From: Paracoccaceae bacterium
Lineage (GTDB): Bacteria > Pseudomonadota > Alphaproteobacteria > Rhodobacterales > Rhodobacteraceae
Assembly: GCA_902635985.1 (NCBI GenBank)
Contig: CACPPZ010000004.1
Span: 18,948 to 82,947 of the forward strand
Reading direction: 5' to 3'
Length of the DNA: 64,000 nucleotides
The notes beneath the pieces were generated by a model that saw only the letters and a list, made by a program, of their open reading frames with translations, searched no databases and was not told where the DNA came from. Of this stretch, positions 39,189 through 49,787 are shown piece by piece. The position numbers and the translations under genes are program-made. Within the stretch, counting starts at the first letter, position 1, and each line of letters opens with the position of its first letter.

Positions 39189-39984
39189 TAAGCCAAGCAT
39201 TAGCGATAGCCACTGTCACTTGGATTTTCCAGATTTTAATGAGGATCTTTCAGAAGTTATAAATGCTGCCCGAGAAAATGGTGTAAATAGAATGGTTACC
39301 ATCTGCACAAGACTCAGAAATGAACCATCAGTTAGGAAAATGTCGGAGGACTACGAAGCAGTTTATTATGCTGCAGGGAACCATCCGATGAGTGTTTCCT
39401 CTGAGCCATTGGCTGATTTAAATGAATTAATTAAAATCAGTAAACATCCAAAATTCATTGCTATCGGAGAAACTGGACTAGATTATTATTATACATCTGA
39501 TACAGCTACTATTCAAAAGAAAAGCCTTGAAATTCATATAAATGCTGCACAGCAAACAAACTTACCACTCATAATTCATGCCCGAAATGCAGATACTGAT
39601 ATTGCAGAGATTCTGGAAAGTGAATTCAAAAACTCTCCTTTTTCCTGCGTCATGCATTGCTTTTCTTCGTCAAAAAAACTTGCCGTTAAATCTATCGACC
39701 TTGGATTTTATCTTTCCATGTCAGGAATTGCTGCATTTCCTAAAAGTAAAGAATTACGTGAAATTTTCTCAATGGTGCCAGTAGACCGTATTTTAGTAGA
39801 GACAGATAGCCCGTACCTCGCTCCTCCCCCTTTTAGAGGCAAAAGAAATCAACCCGCTTACGTTGTTAACACAGCAAGAATTGGCGCTGAAATATGTGAA
39901 CTTAGTTATGAAGATTTTGCGTTGCAAACAGAAAAGAATTTTAACTCGCTGTTCAAAAAAGTCCTCGATAATGGAATGTCTTAA
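39181..39984 (+). CDS. TatD family metal-dependent hydrolase
   Basis: DSHCHLDFPDF, AIGETGLDYYY, VETDSPYLAPPPFRGKRNQP; ATG 39181 preferred to 39124. Confidence 0.92.
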   Translation: MNSKPSISDSHCHLDFPDFNEDLSEVINAARENGVNRMVTICTRLRNEPSVRKMSEDYEAVYYAAGNHPMSVSSEPLADLNELIKISKHPKFIAIGETGLDYYYTSDTATIQKKSLEIHINAAQQTNLPLIIHARNADTDIAEILESEFKNSPFSCVMHCFSSSKKLAVKSIDLGFYLSMSGIAAFPKSKELREIFSMVPVDRILVETDSPYLAPPPFRGKRNQPAYVVNTARIGAEICELSYEDFALQTEKNFNSLFKKVLDNGMS

Positions 39985-40787
39985 TGGATAGGCTTCGTTT
40001 CACTATCCTAGGTTGTGGATCATCTGGCGGCGTGCCCCGTCTCGGAGGTAACTGGGGAGACTGTGATCCAAAAAACCCAAAAAATAATAGGCAAAGATGC
40101 TCTCTTTTGGTTCAGCGCCTAAATAAAAATGGTGCAACGCAAGTTTTAGTCGACACTTCTCCGGATATGAGAAATCAGCTCTTGGATGCAGGAGTAGGCT
40201 CTCTCGATGGTGTTATATATACCCATTCACATGCAGATCACGTACATGGGCTAGATGATCTTAGGATGATTTTTTTTAATATGCGAAACCGAATAAATGT
40301 CTGGGCCGATCAATCTACGCAGAACGACCTGATAGAACGTTTTAAGTATGCTTTTGTTCAACCTACAGAGTCCCCCTACCCCCCAATTTTAAATTTGAAT
40401 ACCCTCGAAGGTGTTACCGTCGTAGAAGGTGAAGGCGGGTCCGTCACTTTTATTCCTTTTCAAGTGAAGCATGGAAATATGACCGCACTCGGCTTTAGGA
40501 TTGGACCACTAGTATATCTTCCAGACGTTTCGGAGATGTCAAAAGAGGCTTGGGATGAAGTAGCTAAGGCAAAATGCTGGGTTCTAGATGCTCTTAGACG
40601 TAATCCGCACCCATCTCACTCACATCTGGAAAACAGCTTAAAGTGGATCAAAAAATCAGGAATTGAAAAAGCTTTTTTAACAAATATGCATGTAGATCTA
40701 GACTACGAAACACTAATGAACGAAACACCAAAAAATGTTGAACCTGCCTTTGATGGTATGGTCCTAGATTTTGGATTTTCGGAATGA
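39984..40787 (+). CDS. MBL-fold metallo-hydrolase (PhnP-like)
   Basis: GCGSSGGVPRLGGNWGDCDP, THSHADHVHGLDDLR. Confidence 0.87.
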   Translation: MDRLRFTILGCGSSGGVPRLGGNWGDCDPKNPKNNRQRCSLLVQRLNKNGATQVLVDTSPDMRNQLLDAGVGSLDGVIYTHSHADHVHGLDDLRMIFFNMRNRINVWADQSTQNDLIERFKYAFVQPTESPYPPILNLNTLEGVTVVEGEGGSVTFIPFQVKHGNMTALGFRIGPLVYLPDVSEMSKEAWDEVAKAKCWVLDALRRNPHPSHSHLENSLKWIKKSGIEKAFLTNMHVDLDYETLMNETPKNVEPAFDGMVLDFGFSE

Positions 40788-40790
40788 ATT

Positions 40791-41726
40791 ATGGAAGTTT
40801 TTCTTAAAGTTATTCTGCCTGTATTTCTTGTAATAGGAACCGGATACTTGTCAGTTTGGCATAAGTGGTTAAATGCCAAAAACATAGATGGTTTAACAAC
40901 CTTCGCCCAAAATTTTGCAATTCCATGTCTCTTATTTTACGCTATAGCAAAAATTGAGATTGGCGAGTATTTTAATTTACGGCTGCTTGTATCTTTTTAT
41001 CTTGGCGCCCTAGCCTGCTTTATTATTGGCTTTCTGGCTGCATATTTTTATTTTAATCGAGATAAGGAAGAATCTATTTGCATCGGATTTACCTGTCTTT
41101 TTTCCAACTCGATACTGCTTGGTTTACCTATTATGGAGAACGCCCATGGACCGGCATCGTTAGGGTCAAATTATGCCATAATAGCATTTCATGCCCCTTT
41201 TTGTTATCTAATTGGTATTCTGTCGATGGAATTTTTTCAGGAAAGCAATAAGGCACTTAACTTAAAAAAGTCTTTGAATCACATTTTCAGTTCAGTTTTT
41301 AAAAACCCCTTAATTATTGCAATATTTGCAGGCTTGCTAGTAAATATTTTTGGATTGCCCATACCATTTTCAATTTGGAGTGGATTGAGTATAGTAAAAG
41401 AAGCGGCACTCCCAACTGCTCTTTTTGCTCTAGGTGGTGTTTTGTATCAGTACCGTCCAGAGGGTGATAGCCTGACAATATGCTTTATTATTTTTGTATC
41501 AATGATTATCCATCCAGCTCTAGTATATTTTGCAAGCACAAGTTCATCACTTACACTAGACCAAATAAGATCGGCAGTTATTACCGCCGCAATGGCACCG
41601 GGAATTAATGCCTTTCTTTTCGCCAGTACATGTAAAAAAGCTCAACCAGTTGTAGCAAGCTCAATACTTCTCGGGACGGTAGCGACGGTATTTACTGCCA
41701 GTATTTGGATACTAATTTTGGGTTAG
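40791..41726 (+). CDS. AEC (auxin efflux carrier) family transporter
   Basis: ~10 TM segments; FSNSILLGLPIMENAHG and ALPTALFALGG motifs. Confidence 0.8.
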   Translation: MEVFLKVILPVFLVIGTGYLSVWHKWLNAKNIDGLTTFAQNFAIPCLLFYAIAKIEIGEYFNLRLLVSFYLGALACFIIGFLAAYFYFNRDKEESICIGFTCLFSNSILLGLPIMENAHGPASLGSNYAIIAFHAPFCYLIGILSMEFFQESNKALNLKKSLNHIFSSVFKNPLIIAIFAGLLVNIFGLPIPFSIWSGLSIVKEAALPTALFALGGVLYQYRPEGDSLTICFIIFVSMIIHPALVYFASTSSSLTLDQIRSAVITAAMAPGINAFLFASTCKKAQPVVASSILLGTVATVFTASIWILILG

Positions 41727-41782
41727 GTATATAAATACGTCTTAATTGGAAAATTGCAGATTTTAAAAAATTATTTGCTATC

Positions 41783-41795
41783 TTGGTGCGGTCGA
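41783..41795. repeat. 13-bp copy of the tRNA-Leu 3' end
   Basis: ttggtgcggtcga identical to 43943-43955 (tRNA-Leu acceptor plus CCA). Confidence 0.6.
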
Positions 41796-41968
41796 TACTG
41801 TTCATACCCCAATCTAAGACATTGAAAGTATTTATAAAACAGCGATCGACAAAAAATTTTTGCGTTTTATTTTGCGCCAAAATTTAACCAATTATTGTAG
41901 CAAATAAGCTCATAGATTAAAATCAATCGCTAATTGATTCATTTCAAGATACGTGTGAGATTAGTAGA

Positions 41969-43804
41969 ATGAAAAACTTTAGTTTTACACTTTTTACGTT
42001 TTTTTGCTTTATTTTTTATCTCGAAGTGTCCGCAGGCGAAAAGCAAAGTCCAACGATCGCTGATGTCAGTTTCAACCTAATTGAACCTAGCTCAATTCTC
42101 AAAATAACTTTAAACGATTTTAAAATTGATGACAGAAATCCTATTAAAAATTTGAATATTGATATTTCTTTTTTAGGTTTAAAACCAATATCTTTAATTT
42201 CAATGAACTATCAAGAGCCTCCCAAAATATCCCGCAGCAGAATTTCTATCAAGTCGAAAGAAAAATATGAGTCAAACGGGTTTTTTGGGAAAAGGTTTAA
42301 CACGCTCAGCAACAAAGATAGGAAAATTTTAATAAAGATATGTCCTTTGCTCAAAGATGACAAATTAGTTTCAAAGGCTTTAGAGACGGCACTCGCATCA
42401 GCACAAAGAAAAGAAATACAAGAATTTTTTGGACAGCAGGAGAGGTTGCATGAAATCAAAAACATTGGAAGTTTTTGTTCACTACAGGTGTCAAGAGTAT
42501 ATGTTTACGACGTTCAATCACATTTAAAGACATTAGGATATAATCCTGGTCCTGTAGATGGGCAGTTTGGATCTAAAACCGAAAAAGCGATCGTAAGTTA
42601 TTTTAAGCAAAAGAATTTAAATTGGAATGGCACCATAACAGCGTTTGATTTTTTTGAAATGCGAGAAAGCATTTCCGGCCCCAAACCAAGAATGTTCCAT
42701 GGAAAACCGGGTTTCTTCGAGTATTTTGCCGAGGACAGGAAAATTAAGGGCAAGCAAGCTTCTATAAATCAGAAATTGAATAATCGAAAGACAATTAATG
42801 TCTTTAGACCATGGCAAAAAAAAGAATTAGGATTTGAAAAATATAGCTTAGCTTGGACTGGCTGGGGCTCTGAGTATTCAGAAAAAGCAGTTACTCTACG
42901 TGCTATAAAACATTTCGCAGCATATCTTCCAGAAAACCGTAAAACGTTTAAATATCCTGGTATCGAAAAGTTCGTCACTTCAAAAAATTGGGGGAGTGTG
43001 CAAGAAGAAAAGTACTCAGGTGTTGATAAAGTAATCAAATTAAATCATCCCGAGTATCCTGCTTTCATTGCAGAAATTGCAGATAATGAGATAAAAAAAT
43101 ATTACGCTGATGGAGTATTATTTGATTATTGGCATAACCAGCATGAATATGGCTCTGGCTATGATGCAGCGACGGTAGATAAAGCACACCTCAATATCGT
43201 TAAGGCTGTGAGAGAAAAAATCGGCTCAAATAAAATAATCATGGGAAATGTTAATCACCATAAAGAAAAGGCAACAATACCGTATTTAAACGGTGTATTT
43301 CTTGAGTTGTATAAGCTACGTAAATATCAAAATACTCAAGAGCTTTATTCAAAGCCAGAGTATTCAATGATCGAAAGTATTCTAGAGTACTACCAAAAAA
43401 ATTTACAATATCCAAAATTAATCGCGTTAGAAGGGTGGAGAAAGGGAAGAACAAAAGCGCATTCGAACAGCTTTAACATTAGAATAGCTAAAACTCTAAC
43501 AGCTATGAGCGTCGTTATTCCCGAGAATGGATATATCACATTTGCGGATAACAACCAGAAAGATGCAGATACAACTCACTCATTTTATGATTTTTATTAC
43601 TTTGATATTGGTAAACCTGTGGAGCAAGGGCAGAAGCTAAAATCCGGTGTAGGCATCAAGAGACACCAAAATGGATTTGTCGCCTATAATATTACTAAAA
43701 AAGACTTTTCATTTTACGTGTCTGATAAAAAAGTTGTAATTCCAAAATATTCAGGACTTTTCTGTAAAGGAATAAAAAGGTTTGATTGTCTACCTATTAA
43801 CTGA
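41969..43804 (+). CDS. Secreted peptidoglycan-binding domain plus GHL15-like putative glycoside hydrolase
   Basis: Leader peptide; VQSHLKTLGYNPGPVDGQFGSKTEKAIVSYF peptidoglycan-binding motif; TIM-barrel-like DGVLFDYWHNQHEYG and GVFLELYK segments. Confidence 0.65.
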   Translation: MKNFSFTLFTFFCFIFYLEVSAGEKQSPTIADVSFNLIEPSSILKITLNDFKIDDRNPIKNLNIDISFLGLKPISLISMNYQEPPKISRSRISIKSKEKYESNGFFGKRFNTLSNKDRKILIKICPLLKDDKLVSKALETALASAQRKEIQEFFGQQERLHEIKNIGSFCSLQVSRVYVYDVQSHLKTLGYNPGPVDGQFGSKTEKAIVSYFKQKNLNWNGTITAFDFFEMRESISGPKPRMFHGKPGFFEYFAEDRKIKGKQASINQKLNNRKTINVFRPWQKKELGFEKYSLAWTGWGSEYSEKAVTLRAIKHFAAYLPENRKTFKYPGIEKFVTSKNWGSVQEEKYSGVDKVIKLNHPEYPAFIAEIADNEIKKYYADGVLFDYWHNQHEYGSGYDAATVDKAHLNIVKAVREKIGSNKIIMGNVNHHKEKATIPYLNGVFLELYKLRKYQNTQELYSKPEYSMIESILEYYQKNLQYPKLIALEGWRKGRTKAHSNSFNIRIAKTLTAMSVVIPENGYITFADNNQKDADTTHSFYDFYYFDIGKPVEQGQKLKSGVGIKRHQNGFVAYNITKKDFSFYVSDKKVVIPKYSGLFCKGIKRFDCLPIN

Positions 43805-43943
43805 AATTAAAATAACAAAAAAATTTGCGTTAAACAGGATAGTTTGCGCTAAAGTTTGTCTTTATTTGTCTGGTATAATCGACCGACACTTAAAATATAA
43901 TCATATTTATATAGTGTAGACTGTCGATCAATAGTCGTCACTT

Positions 43944-44030
43944 TGGTGCGGTCGAGAAGACTCGAACTTCCACTCTTGTTACAGAACAGCGACCTCAACG
44001 CTGCGCGTCTACCAATTCCGCCACGACCGC
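43944..44030 (-). tRNA. tRNA-Leu(GAG)
   Basis: Reverse complement gcggtcgtggcggaattggtagacgcgcagcgttgaggtcgctgttctgtaacaagagtggaagttcgagtcttctcgaccgcacca; anticodon GAG. Confidence 0.93.
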
Positions 44031-44216
44031 ACTTAATCGCGTTTATCTAAAATTATTTGAATTGTGAAGCTATAAACTATCATTTACTAACAATTATATT
44101 TCTATTTGTTTGATCATTAACTTGCGGAGGCAAAAGAAACAAATGCTAGACAAGTTTAATATTCAACTAATTTTTTAAACTATAATATAGAGATAAGAGC
44201 TGTAGGTACTCAATTC

Positions 44217-44866
44217 ATGGTGGAATGGTTAAAAAGTAATGAATTAGTAGATTATAATTTTGCTGTAAACTTTATGGAATCTCGCGCTTCTGATATTGCA
44301 TCCGATAAGAAAAAAGAGCTCATTTGGCTAGTGGAACACCCCCCCCCCTCTATACTGGAGGGGCCTCTGCGAAAGAAAAAGACCTGTTGGATAAAGATAG
44401 CTTTCCAGTTTATCGAACTCGACGGGGTGGCAAATTCACTTACCACGGACCAGGTCAACGAGTCGCATACGTAATGCTCGATTTAAACAAGCGCGAACGC
44501 AATGTGAGAAGTTTTGTTGAATTTTTAGAAAAATGGATTATCGCAACACTTCAAGAATTCAATATTGAGGGAGAAATACGACCCGATCGAGTTGGAGTTT
44601 GGATTAGCCGAAAAGATAAAGCGATGGGTGCCGATGGCGTTTTTGTAGAAGAAAAAATAGCTGCAATAGGTCTCAAGTTGCGAAAATGGGTGTCGTTCCA
44701 CGGCATTTCGATCAATATAAATCCAAACTTGAACCATTTTTCAGGAATCATTCCATGCGGAGCAGAAAATTTTGGTGTAACAAGCCTTAAAGATTTAGGC
44801 GTTTCTGTAACTATGGATGACTTTGACCTTGCCCTGAAAAGTAACTTTTTAAAGCTTTATAAATAA
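44217..44866 (+). pseudogene. lipB: Lipoyl(octanoyl) transferase, frameshifted at a C10 tract
   Basis: N-part ORF 44217.. ends in ...[27 protein letters not shown]...[20 protein letters not shown] continues in another frame to 44866; break at 44339-44348. Confidence 0.88.
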
Positions 44867-44982
44867 ACTCACATGCGGCAATTACGAGCATTGTTAACTA
44901 GCTAGAATTTGATTACAAAGTAGTCAAATGATTCAATAGGGGCAAGGCAGAGAATTTATCTGCCTTAATTGAGGAGAATAAT

Positions 44983-46656
44983 ATGGCAGACGCAGCCATT
45001 CAAGGCAACGAACATGCTGACGATAGAGGGTTTTTCACTCGCTGGTTTATGTCAACTAACCACAAAGATATAGGAATATTGTATTTAGTAGTTTCTGCTT
45101 TCGTGGGCTTTATTGCTGTTACTTTCACCGTTTACATGCGTCTGGAACTGATGGACCCTGGTGTTCAATACATGTGTTTGGAAGGTGCGCGTTTAACCGC
45201 CGCTGCTGTTGGCGAATGTACTCCAAATGGGCATTTGTGGAACGTGTTAATTACCGGTCACGGTATTTTGATGATGTTTTTTGTAGTCATCCCAGCATTG
45301 TTTGGCGGTTTTGGGAATTACTTTATGCCACTTCAAATTGGCTCTCCAGATATGGCTTTTCCGAGAATGAACAATCTCTCTTTTTGGCTGTACGTTACGG
45401 GTACCTCGCTAGCCATTTGTTCAGTATTGTCGCCCGGAGGTAATGGCCAATTAGGTTCAGGTGTTGGATGGGTATTATACCCTCCATTGTCAGTTAATGA
45501 GAGTGGAATGTCTATGGACCTAGCTATATTCGCGGTCCATGTATCTGGGGCATCCTCAATTCTTGGCGCCATAAATATGATAACGACATTTTTAAATATG
45601 CGCGCTCCGGGAATGACCTTGTTCAAAGTTCCATTATTTTCATGGTCCATTTTCGTCACTGCGTGGTTAATTTTACTTGCTTTGCCCGTTCTGGCGGGAG
45701 CAATTACAATGTTGCTAACGGATAGAAATTTTGGAACAACATTTTTCGATCCTGCTGGCGGCGGCGACCCCATTCTCTATCAACATATTTTGTGGTTCTT
45801 TGGGCACCCTGAAGTTTACATCATTATTCTCCCAGGATTTGGTATAATAAGCCACGTTATAGCAACTTTTGCAAGAAAGCCTGTTTTTGGTTACTTGCCA
45901 ATGGTTTGGGCTATAATAGCCATCGGTGCTTTAGGTTTCGTAGTGTGGGCACACCATATGTATACCGTAGGGATGTCACTAACACAGCAGTCATATTTTA
46001 TGTTAGCTACGATGGTTATCGCAGTACCTACCGGTGTTAAGGTTTTTTCTTGGATTGCAACAATGTGGGGTGGATCTATAGAATTTAAGACACCTATGCT
46101 GTGGGCTTTTGGGTTTTTATTCCTTTTTACTGTTGGTGGAGTTACAGGAATTGTATTAGCGCAAGCAGGCGTTGATCGTGCGTATCACGACACTTATTAT
46201 GTTGTAGCACACTTTCACTACGTAATGTCGCTGGGAGCTGTTTTTGCAATATTTGCCGGTATTTACTTTTACTTTTCTAAAATGACTGGACGCGCTTATC
46301 CTGAGTGGGCAGGTAAATTACATTTTTGGATGATGTTTATTGGGTCCAACTTGACATTTTTTCCACAACATTTTTTAGGGCGTCAGGGAATGCCGCGAAG
46401 ATATATCGATTACCCTGAGGCATTTGCATATTGGAACGTAATATCTTCGTATGGGGCTTTCCTTGCTTTCGCGTCATTTCTGTTCTTTTTTGGTATTATA
46501 TTTTATTCACTGTTCTTCGGTGTACGCCAAAATGCTGCAAACCCCTGGAATGAGTATGCCGATACACTTGAGTGGACATTACCTTCTCCACCTCCAGAAC
46601 ATACTTTCGAAATTTTGCCAGAGCAAAGGGATTGGGATAAGTCAGAAGTCCATTAG
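44983..46656 (+). CDS. ctaD: Cytochrome c oxidase subunit I
   Basis: [46 protein letters not shown]. Confidence 0.97.
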   Translation: MADAAIQGNEHADDRGFFTRWFMSTNHKDIGILYLVVSAFVGFIAVTFTVYMRLELMDPGVQYMCLEGARLTAAAVGECTPNGHLWNVLITGHGILMMFFVVIPALFGGFGNYFMPLQIGSPDMAFPRMNNLSFWLYVTGTSLAICSVLSPGGNGQLGSGVGWVLYPPLSVNESGMSMDLAIFAVHVSGASSILGAINMITTFLNMRAPGMTLFKVPLFSWSIFVTAWLILLALPVLAGAITMLLTDRNFGTTFFDPAGGGDPILYQHILWFFGHPEVYIIILPGFGIISHVIATFARKPVFGYLPMVWAIIAIGALGFVVWAHHMYTVGMSLTQQSYFMLATMVIAVPTGVKVFSWIATMWGGSIEFKTPMLWAFGFLFLFTVGGVTGIVLAQAGVDRAYHDTYYVVAHFHYVMSLGAVFAIFAGIYFYFSKMTGRAYPEWAGKLHFWMMFIGSNLTFFPQHFLGRQGMPRRYIDYPEAFAYWNVISSYGAFLAFASFLFFFGIIFYSLFFGVRQNAANPWNEYADTLEWTLPSPPPEHTFEILPEQRDWDKSEVH

Positions 46657-46735
46657 ATAAATCTTTTTAGTTTTGAAAAGGTTAAGACAAAGGATTTAAA
46701 ATCAGCGGAAAACATATATAATTTTTGATTAATGG

Positions 46736-47227
46736 ATGCCTTATATTTGGAGTAAAGAAGAAGAGTACAACCATTGCGTTGAACTGTGGCCATACAGCTC
46801 GCTTCCAAATAAAGGCTTTGCAATATTCATTTTAATTACATTTCTGATGTTAAATTTCCCACTATATATACTGCTTGGAACTAAATATTTCTGGGTAGTT
46901 TTTACCTTTTTGTTCGTTATGCTTGCTGCCGTTTGGTACGCATTAAGAAAAAATTATAAAGACCGAAATATCTTAGAAAAGCTGACGATAACGGCAGAAC
47001 TCTGCCAACTCACTAGGCAAAACCCAGATGGGAAACATCAAATCTGGGAATGCAATAGATATTGGACTAAAGTGTCTCTGCATGAAAGTGGCGGACCCGT
47101 ACCAAATTATATTACCTTGTCGGGCAGTGGGCGCGTTGTAGAAATAGGATCTTTTTTATCAGAACCAGAAAGAAAACACCTTTATAACGAACTGGTAAAG
47201 GTTATTAAGAAATTTCAATCCAATTAA
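46736..47227 (+). CDS. DUF2244-like membrane protein
   Basis: Two TM segments with N-terminal LWPYSSLPNKGFAIF; downstream of ctaD. Confidence 0.7.
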   Translation: MPYIWSKEEEYNHCVELWPYSSLPNKGFAIFILITFLMLNFPLYILLGTKYFWVVFTFLFVMLAAVWYALRKNYKDRNILEKLTITAELCQLTRQNPDGKHQIWECNRYWTKVSLHESGGPVPNYITLSGSGRVVEIGSFLSEPERKHLYNELVKVIKKFQSN

Positions 47228-47685
47228 CTGGACAGTTTTTTCTTAACGATTGGCCCAACACTTCCAAAGTCCATTTGACCAGTGAACCTCTCTTTTAAAC
47301 ACGCCATTACCCTACCCATATCTCGTATAGAAGAAGCACCCTGTTCATCTATTACCTTAGTTACTTCTATCTCTATCTCATCAACAGAGAGTTGACGTGG
47401 CAAAAAATACTCAATCACCTGTATTTCTGATAGCTCTCTCTCAGACAAATCCAAGCGACCAGCTTCTTCATAAGTTTTAGCACTTTCTTGACGTTGACGT
47501 GTCATTTTTCCTAGAATTGCTAGTATTTCGGAATCATCAACCCCATCCTCAACCCCTTCCGCCCGAGCAGCAATATCCCGGTCTTTGATTGCAGCATTTA
47601 TCAATCGTAATGTCGATAATCGCAGTTGAGCCTTTTCTTTCATAGCTTCCTTCATTGCAGAATTTATTTCATTTCGAAGCGACAT
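47224..47685 (-). CDS. GatB/YqeY domain-containing protein
   Basis: EINSAMKEAMKEKAQLRLSTLRLINAAIKDRDI, DMGRVMACLKERFTGQMDF; start 47685 preferred. Confidence 0.9.
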   Translation of the reverse strand: MSLRNEINSAMKEAMKEKAQLRLSTLRLINAAIKDRDIAARAEGVEDGVDDSEILAILGKMTRQRQESAKTYEEAGRLDLSERELSEIQVIEYFLPRQLSVDEIEIEVTKVIDEQGASSIRDMGRVMACLKERFTGQMDFGSVGPIVKKKLSS

Positions 47686-47838
47686 TTTATCCTCCAAGAA
47701 AGGCAAAAAAATTTCTTTTCTTCTAACACTATAGCATCAACAACCACATAATTAAATTAACATGTAATTAAACTCAAGCTTGACCATTATAATGAGTGAG
47801 AATACGGTCTCGTCGATTTACACACTGGAGAATCAAAG

Positions 47839-49008
47839 ATGCAAGGTTCTTATGGGATCAAGCCAACGGCTTGTCTCGCTCTGTCAGATGGAACAGTTTT
47901 TTTTGGTGAAGGCTTTGGATTAACGGGCCAAACGACTGCAGAATTATGTTTTAACACTTCAATGACTGGCTATCAGGAAATTTTGACAGATCCTTCTTAT
48001 GCTGGCCAAATTGTAACTTTTACGTTTCCCCATATTGGAAACGTTGGAGTGAATTTTGAGGATAATGAAGCTAGCAAACCGTTTGCGTGTGGAATGGTAG
48101 TGAAGTGGTGTCCAACTTTGGCTTCCAATTGGAGATCAAAACAAAATCTAATTGAATGGTTAGAAAGCAATAAACTTATAGCTATTGGTGGAGTTGATAC
48201 CAGAAGGCTAACGCGAATTATACGAAAGCAAGGAGCCCCACACGTTGCTTTGGAACATAATCCAAATGGTAAATTTAATACAGATGCTCTCATTAAAGAA
48301 GCTAAACGATTTGAAGGAATCTCAGGTCTTGATCTAGCTAAGAATGTTACCGCCGGCACTACGTATAATTGGACACAAGACCGTTGGAAATGGGCTAAAG
48401 GGTATAGTAAAATTGCTGAAAACAAAGCTCGAGTTGTCGTTATAGACTTTGGGGTTAAAGAGAATATACTCAGATGCCTAGCAGCCATTAGATGTGAAGT
48501 TATTGTTTTACCGGCAACTGCCACTGCTCAAGAAGTGCTAGCTTACAATCCGGATGGTGTCTTTTTATCAAATGGCCCAGGTGATCCAGAAGCTACGGGT
48601 AAGTATTCTGTATATATGATTAGAAACTTATTGAAGGTTCCGGATTTACCAATATTTGGTATTTGCCTCGGTCATCAAATGTTAGCATTATCTCTAGGTG
48701 CTAAAACAATTAAGATGAATCACGGCCATCATGGCGCGAACCACCCAGTAAAAGATCTTTCAACTGGAAAAGTTGAGATCACAGCAATGAACCATGGCTT
48801 TGCAGTAGATACCCAATCTTTACCAAATAACGTTGAGGAAACTCACGTATCTCTTTTTGATGGATCAAATTGTGGAATTAAACTTGTTGGAAGACCCGTT
48901 TATTCAGTTCAACATCACCCGGAAGCAAGTCCGGGCCCTATGGATAGCTTTTATTTATTTGAACGATTTGCTGCAGACATTGAAAGCAAAAAATCATTAA
49001 ATGCCTGA
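47839..49008 (+). CDS. carA: Carbamoyl-phosphate synthase small subunit
   Basis: FNTSMTGYQEILTDPSYAGQIV, GICLGHQ, VQHHPEASPGP class I amidotransferase motifs. Confidence 0.97.
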   Translation: MQGSYGIKPTACLALSDGTVFFGEGFGLTGQTTAELCFNTSMTGYQEILTDPSYAGQIVTFTFPHIGNVGVNFEDNEASKPFACGMVVKWCPTLASNWRSKQNLIEWLESNKLIAIGGVDTRRLTRIIRKQGAPHVALEHNPNGKFNTDALIKEAKRFEGISGLDLAKNVTAGTTYNWTQDRWKWAKGYSKIAENKARVVVIDFGVKENILRCLAAIRCEVIVLPATATAQEVLAYNPDGVFLSNGPGDPEATGKYSVYMIRNLLKVPDLPIFGICLGHQMLALSLGAKTIKMNHGHHGANHPVKDLSTGKVEITAMNHGFAVDTQSLPNNVEETHVSLFDGSNCGIKLVGRPVYSVQHHPEASPGPMDSFYLFERFAADIESKKSLNA

Positions 49009-49026
49009 TTATTTTTTTCTATCTTA

Positions 49027-49662
49027 TTAATCGTCGCTTAATTCTTGTTTCAGTCTAGTTACATATGCGACAGATATATGATCCCTTAAACAGTTATAAG
49101 CATCCTGGGCTTTACCTGCAATTATTGCATCAACTATGGCTTGATGTTCTGCCAAAGCTATCTCCCCTCGACCATCAACAGCAAGAGAAGTAGTTGCCAT
49201 TAGTGCCATAGATCTGTGAACTAAATCTAATTGCTGTACAAGGTAACGGTTATGAGATGCCAAATGAATTTGCTTGTGAAATCTACGATTCGCTCTTGCA
49301 AGCGCAGTTGGCTCTGCCATTAAGCTTCGGTCATTATCAACCATGTCTTGAAGAACTCGCTTTTCCTCATCCGTAGCATGCTTTGCGGCTAATTTTGCAG
49401 CTAAGCCCTCTAATTCGGCACGAACGACATATAACTCTGCCATCTGATTATGATCCAGCGATGATACGATTAAACTTCGCCCATCTCTTTCCAAAAGAGA
49501 TTGAGTTTCTAATTTTTGCAGCGCCTCTCTGATGGGGGTCCTAGATACTCCAAACTTATCAGCTAAATCTATTTCAACTAAACGATCACCAGGTTTAAAG
49601 TCTCCGGTATCAATCGAGTCTAGAATTAAAGCATAAGCGTCTTTATTTGTGTGTTTATACAT
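49027..49662 (-). CDS. GntR family transcriptional regulator (FCD subfamily)
   Basis: N-terminal wHTH (GDRLVEIDLADKFGVSRTPIREALQKLE), C-terminal FCD-like helices. Confidence 0.88.
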   Translation of the reverse strand: MYKHTNKDAYALILDSIDTGDFKPGDRLVEIDLADKFGVSRTPIREALQKLETQSLLERDGRSLIVSSLDHNQMAELYVVRAELEGLAAKLAAKHATDEEKRVLQDMVDNDRSLMAEPTALARANRRFHKQIHLASHNRYLVQQLDLVHRSMALMATTSLAVDGRGEIALAEHQAIVDAIIAGKAQDAYNCLRDHISVAYVTRLKQELSDD

Positions 49663-49744
49663 AATTAACTAGCAACTTGTTGTTAAGCTATACTACAAAA
49701 CTAGAACTTAAAAACTAAGTAAAATCCCTTGAAATAGCAACAGA

Positions 49745-49774
49745 AAATTAGTTTTTGAAAATCAAAACTAATTT
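49745..49774. repeat. Perfect inverted repeat (11-bp arms, 8-nt loop)
   Basis: aaattagtttt-tgaaaatc-aaaactaattt. Confidence 0.85.
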
Positions 49775-49787
49775 GACAAGCTTATCC

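Noticed and set aside
44324-44866. Treating this ORF as a complete LipB starting at TTG 44324
   Set aside because: It would lack the conserved N-terminal ~35 residues found in the upstream ORF 44217-44474; the frameshift explanation fits better.
45333-45773. 146-aa minus-strand ORF inside ctaD
   Set aside because: Antisense to one of the most conserved genes in the window.
47997-48524. 175-aa minus-strand ORF inside carA
   Set aside because: Antisense shadow of carA; no domain features.
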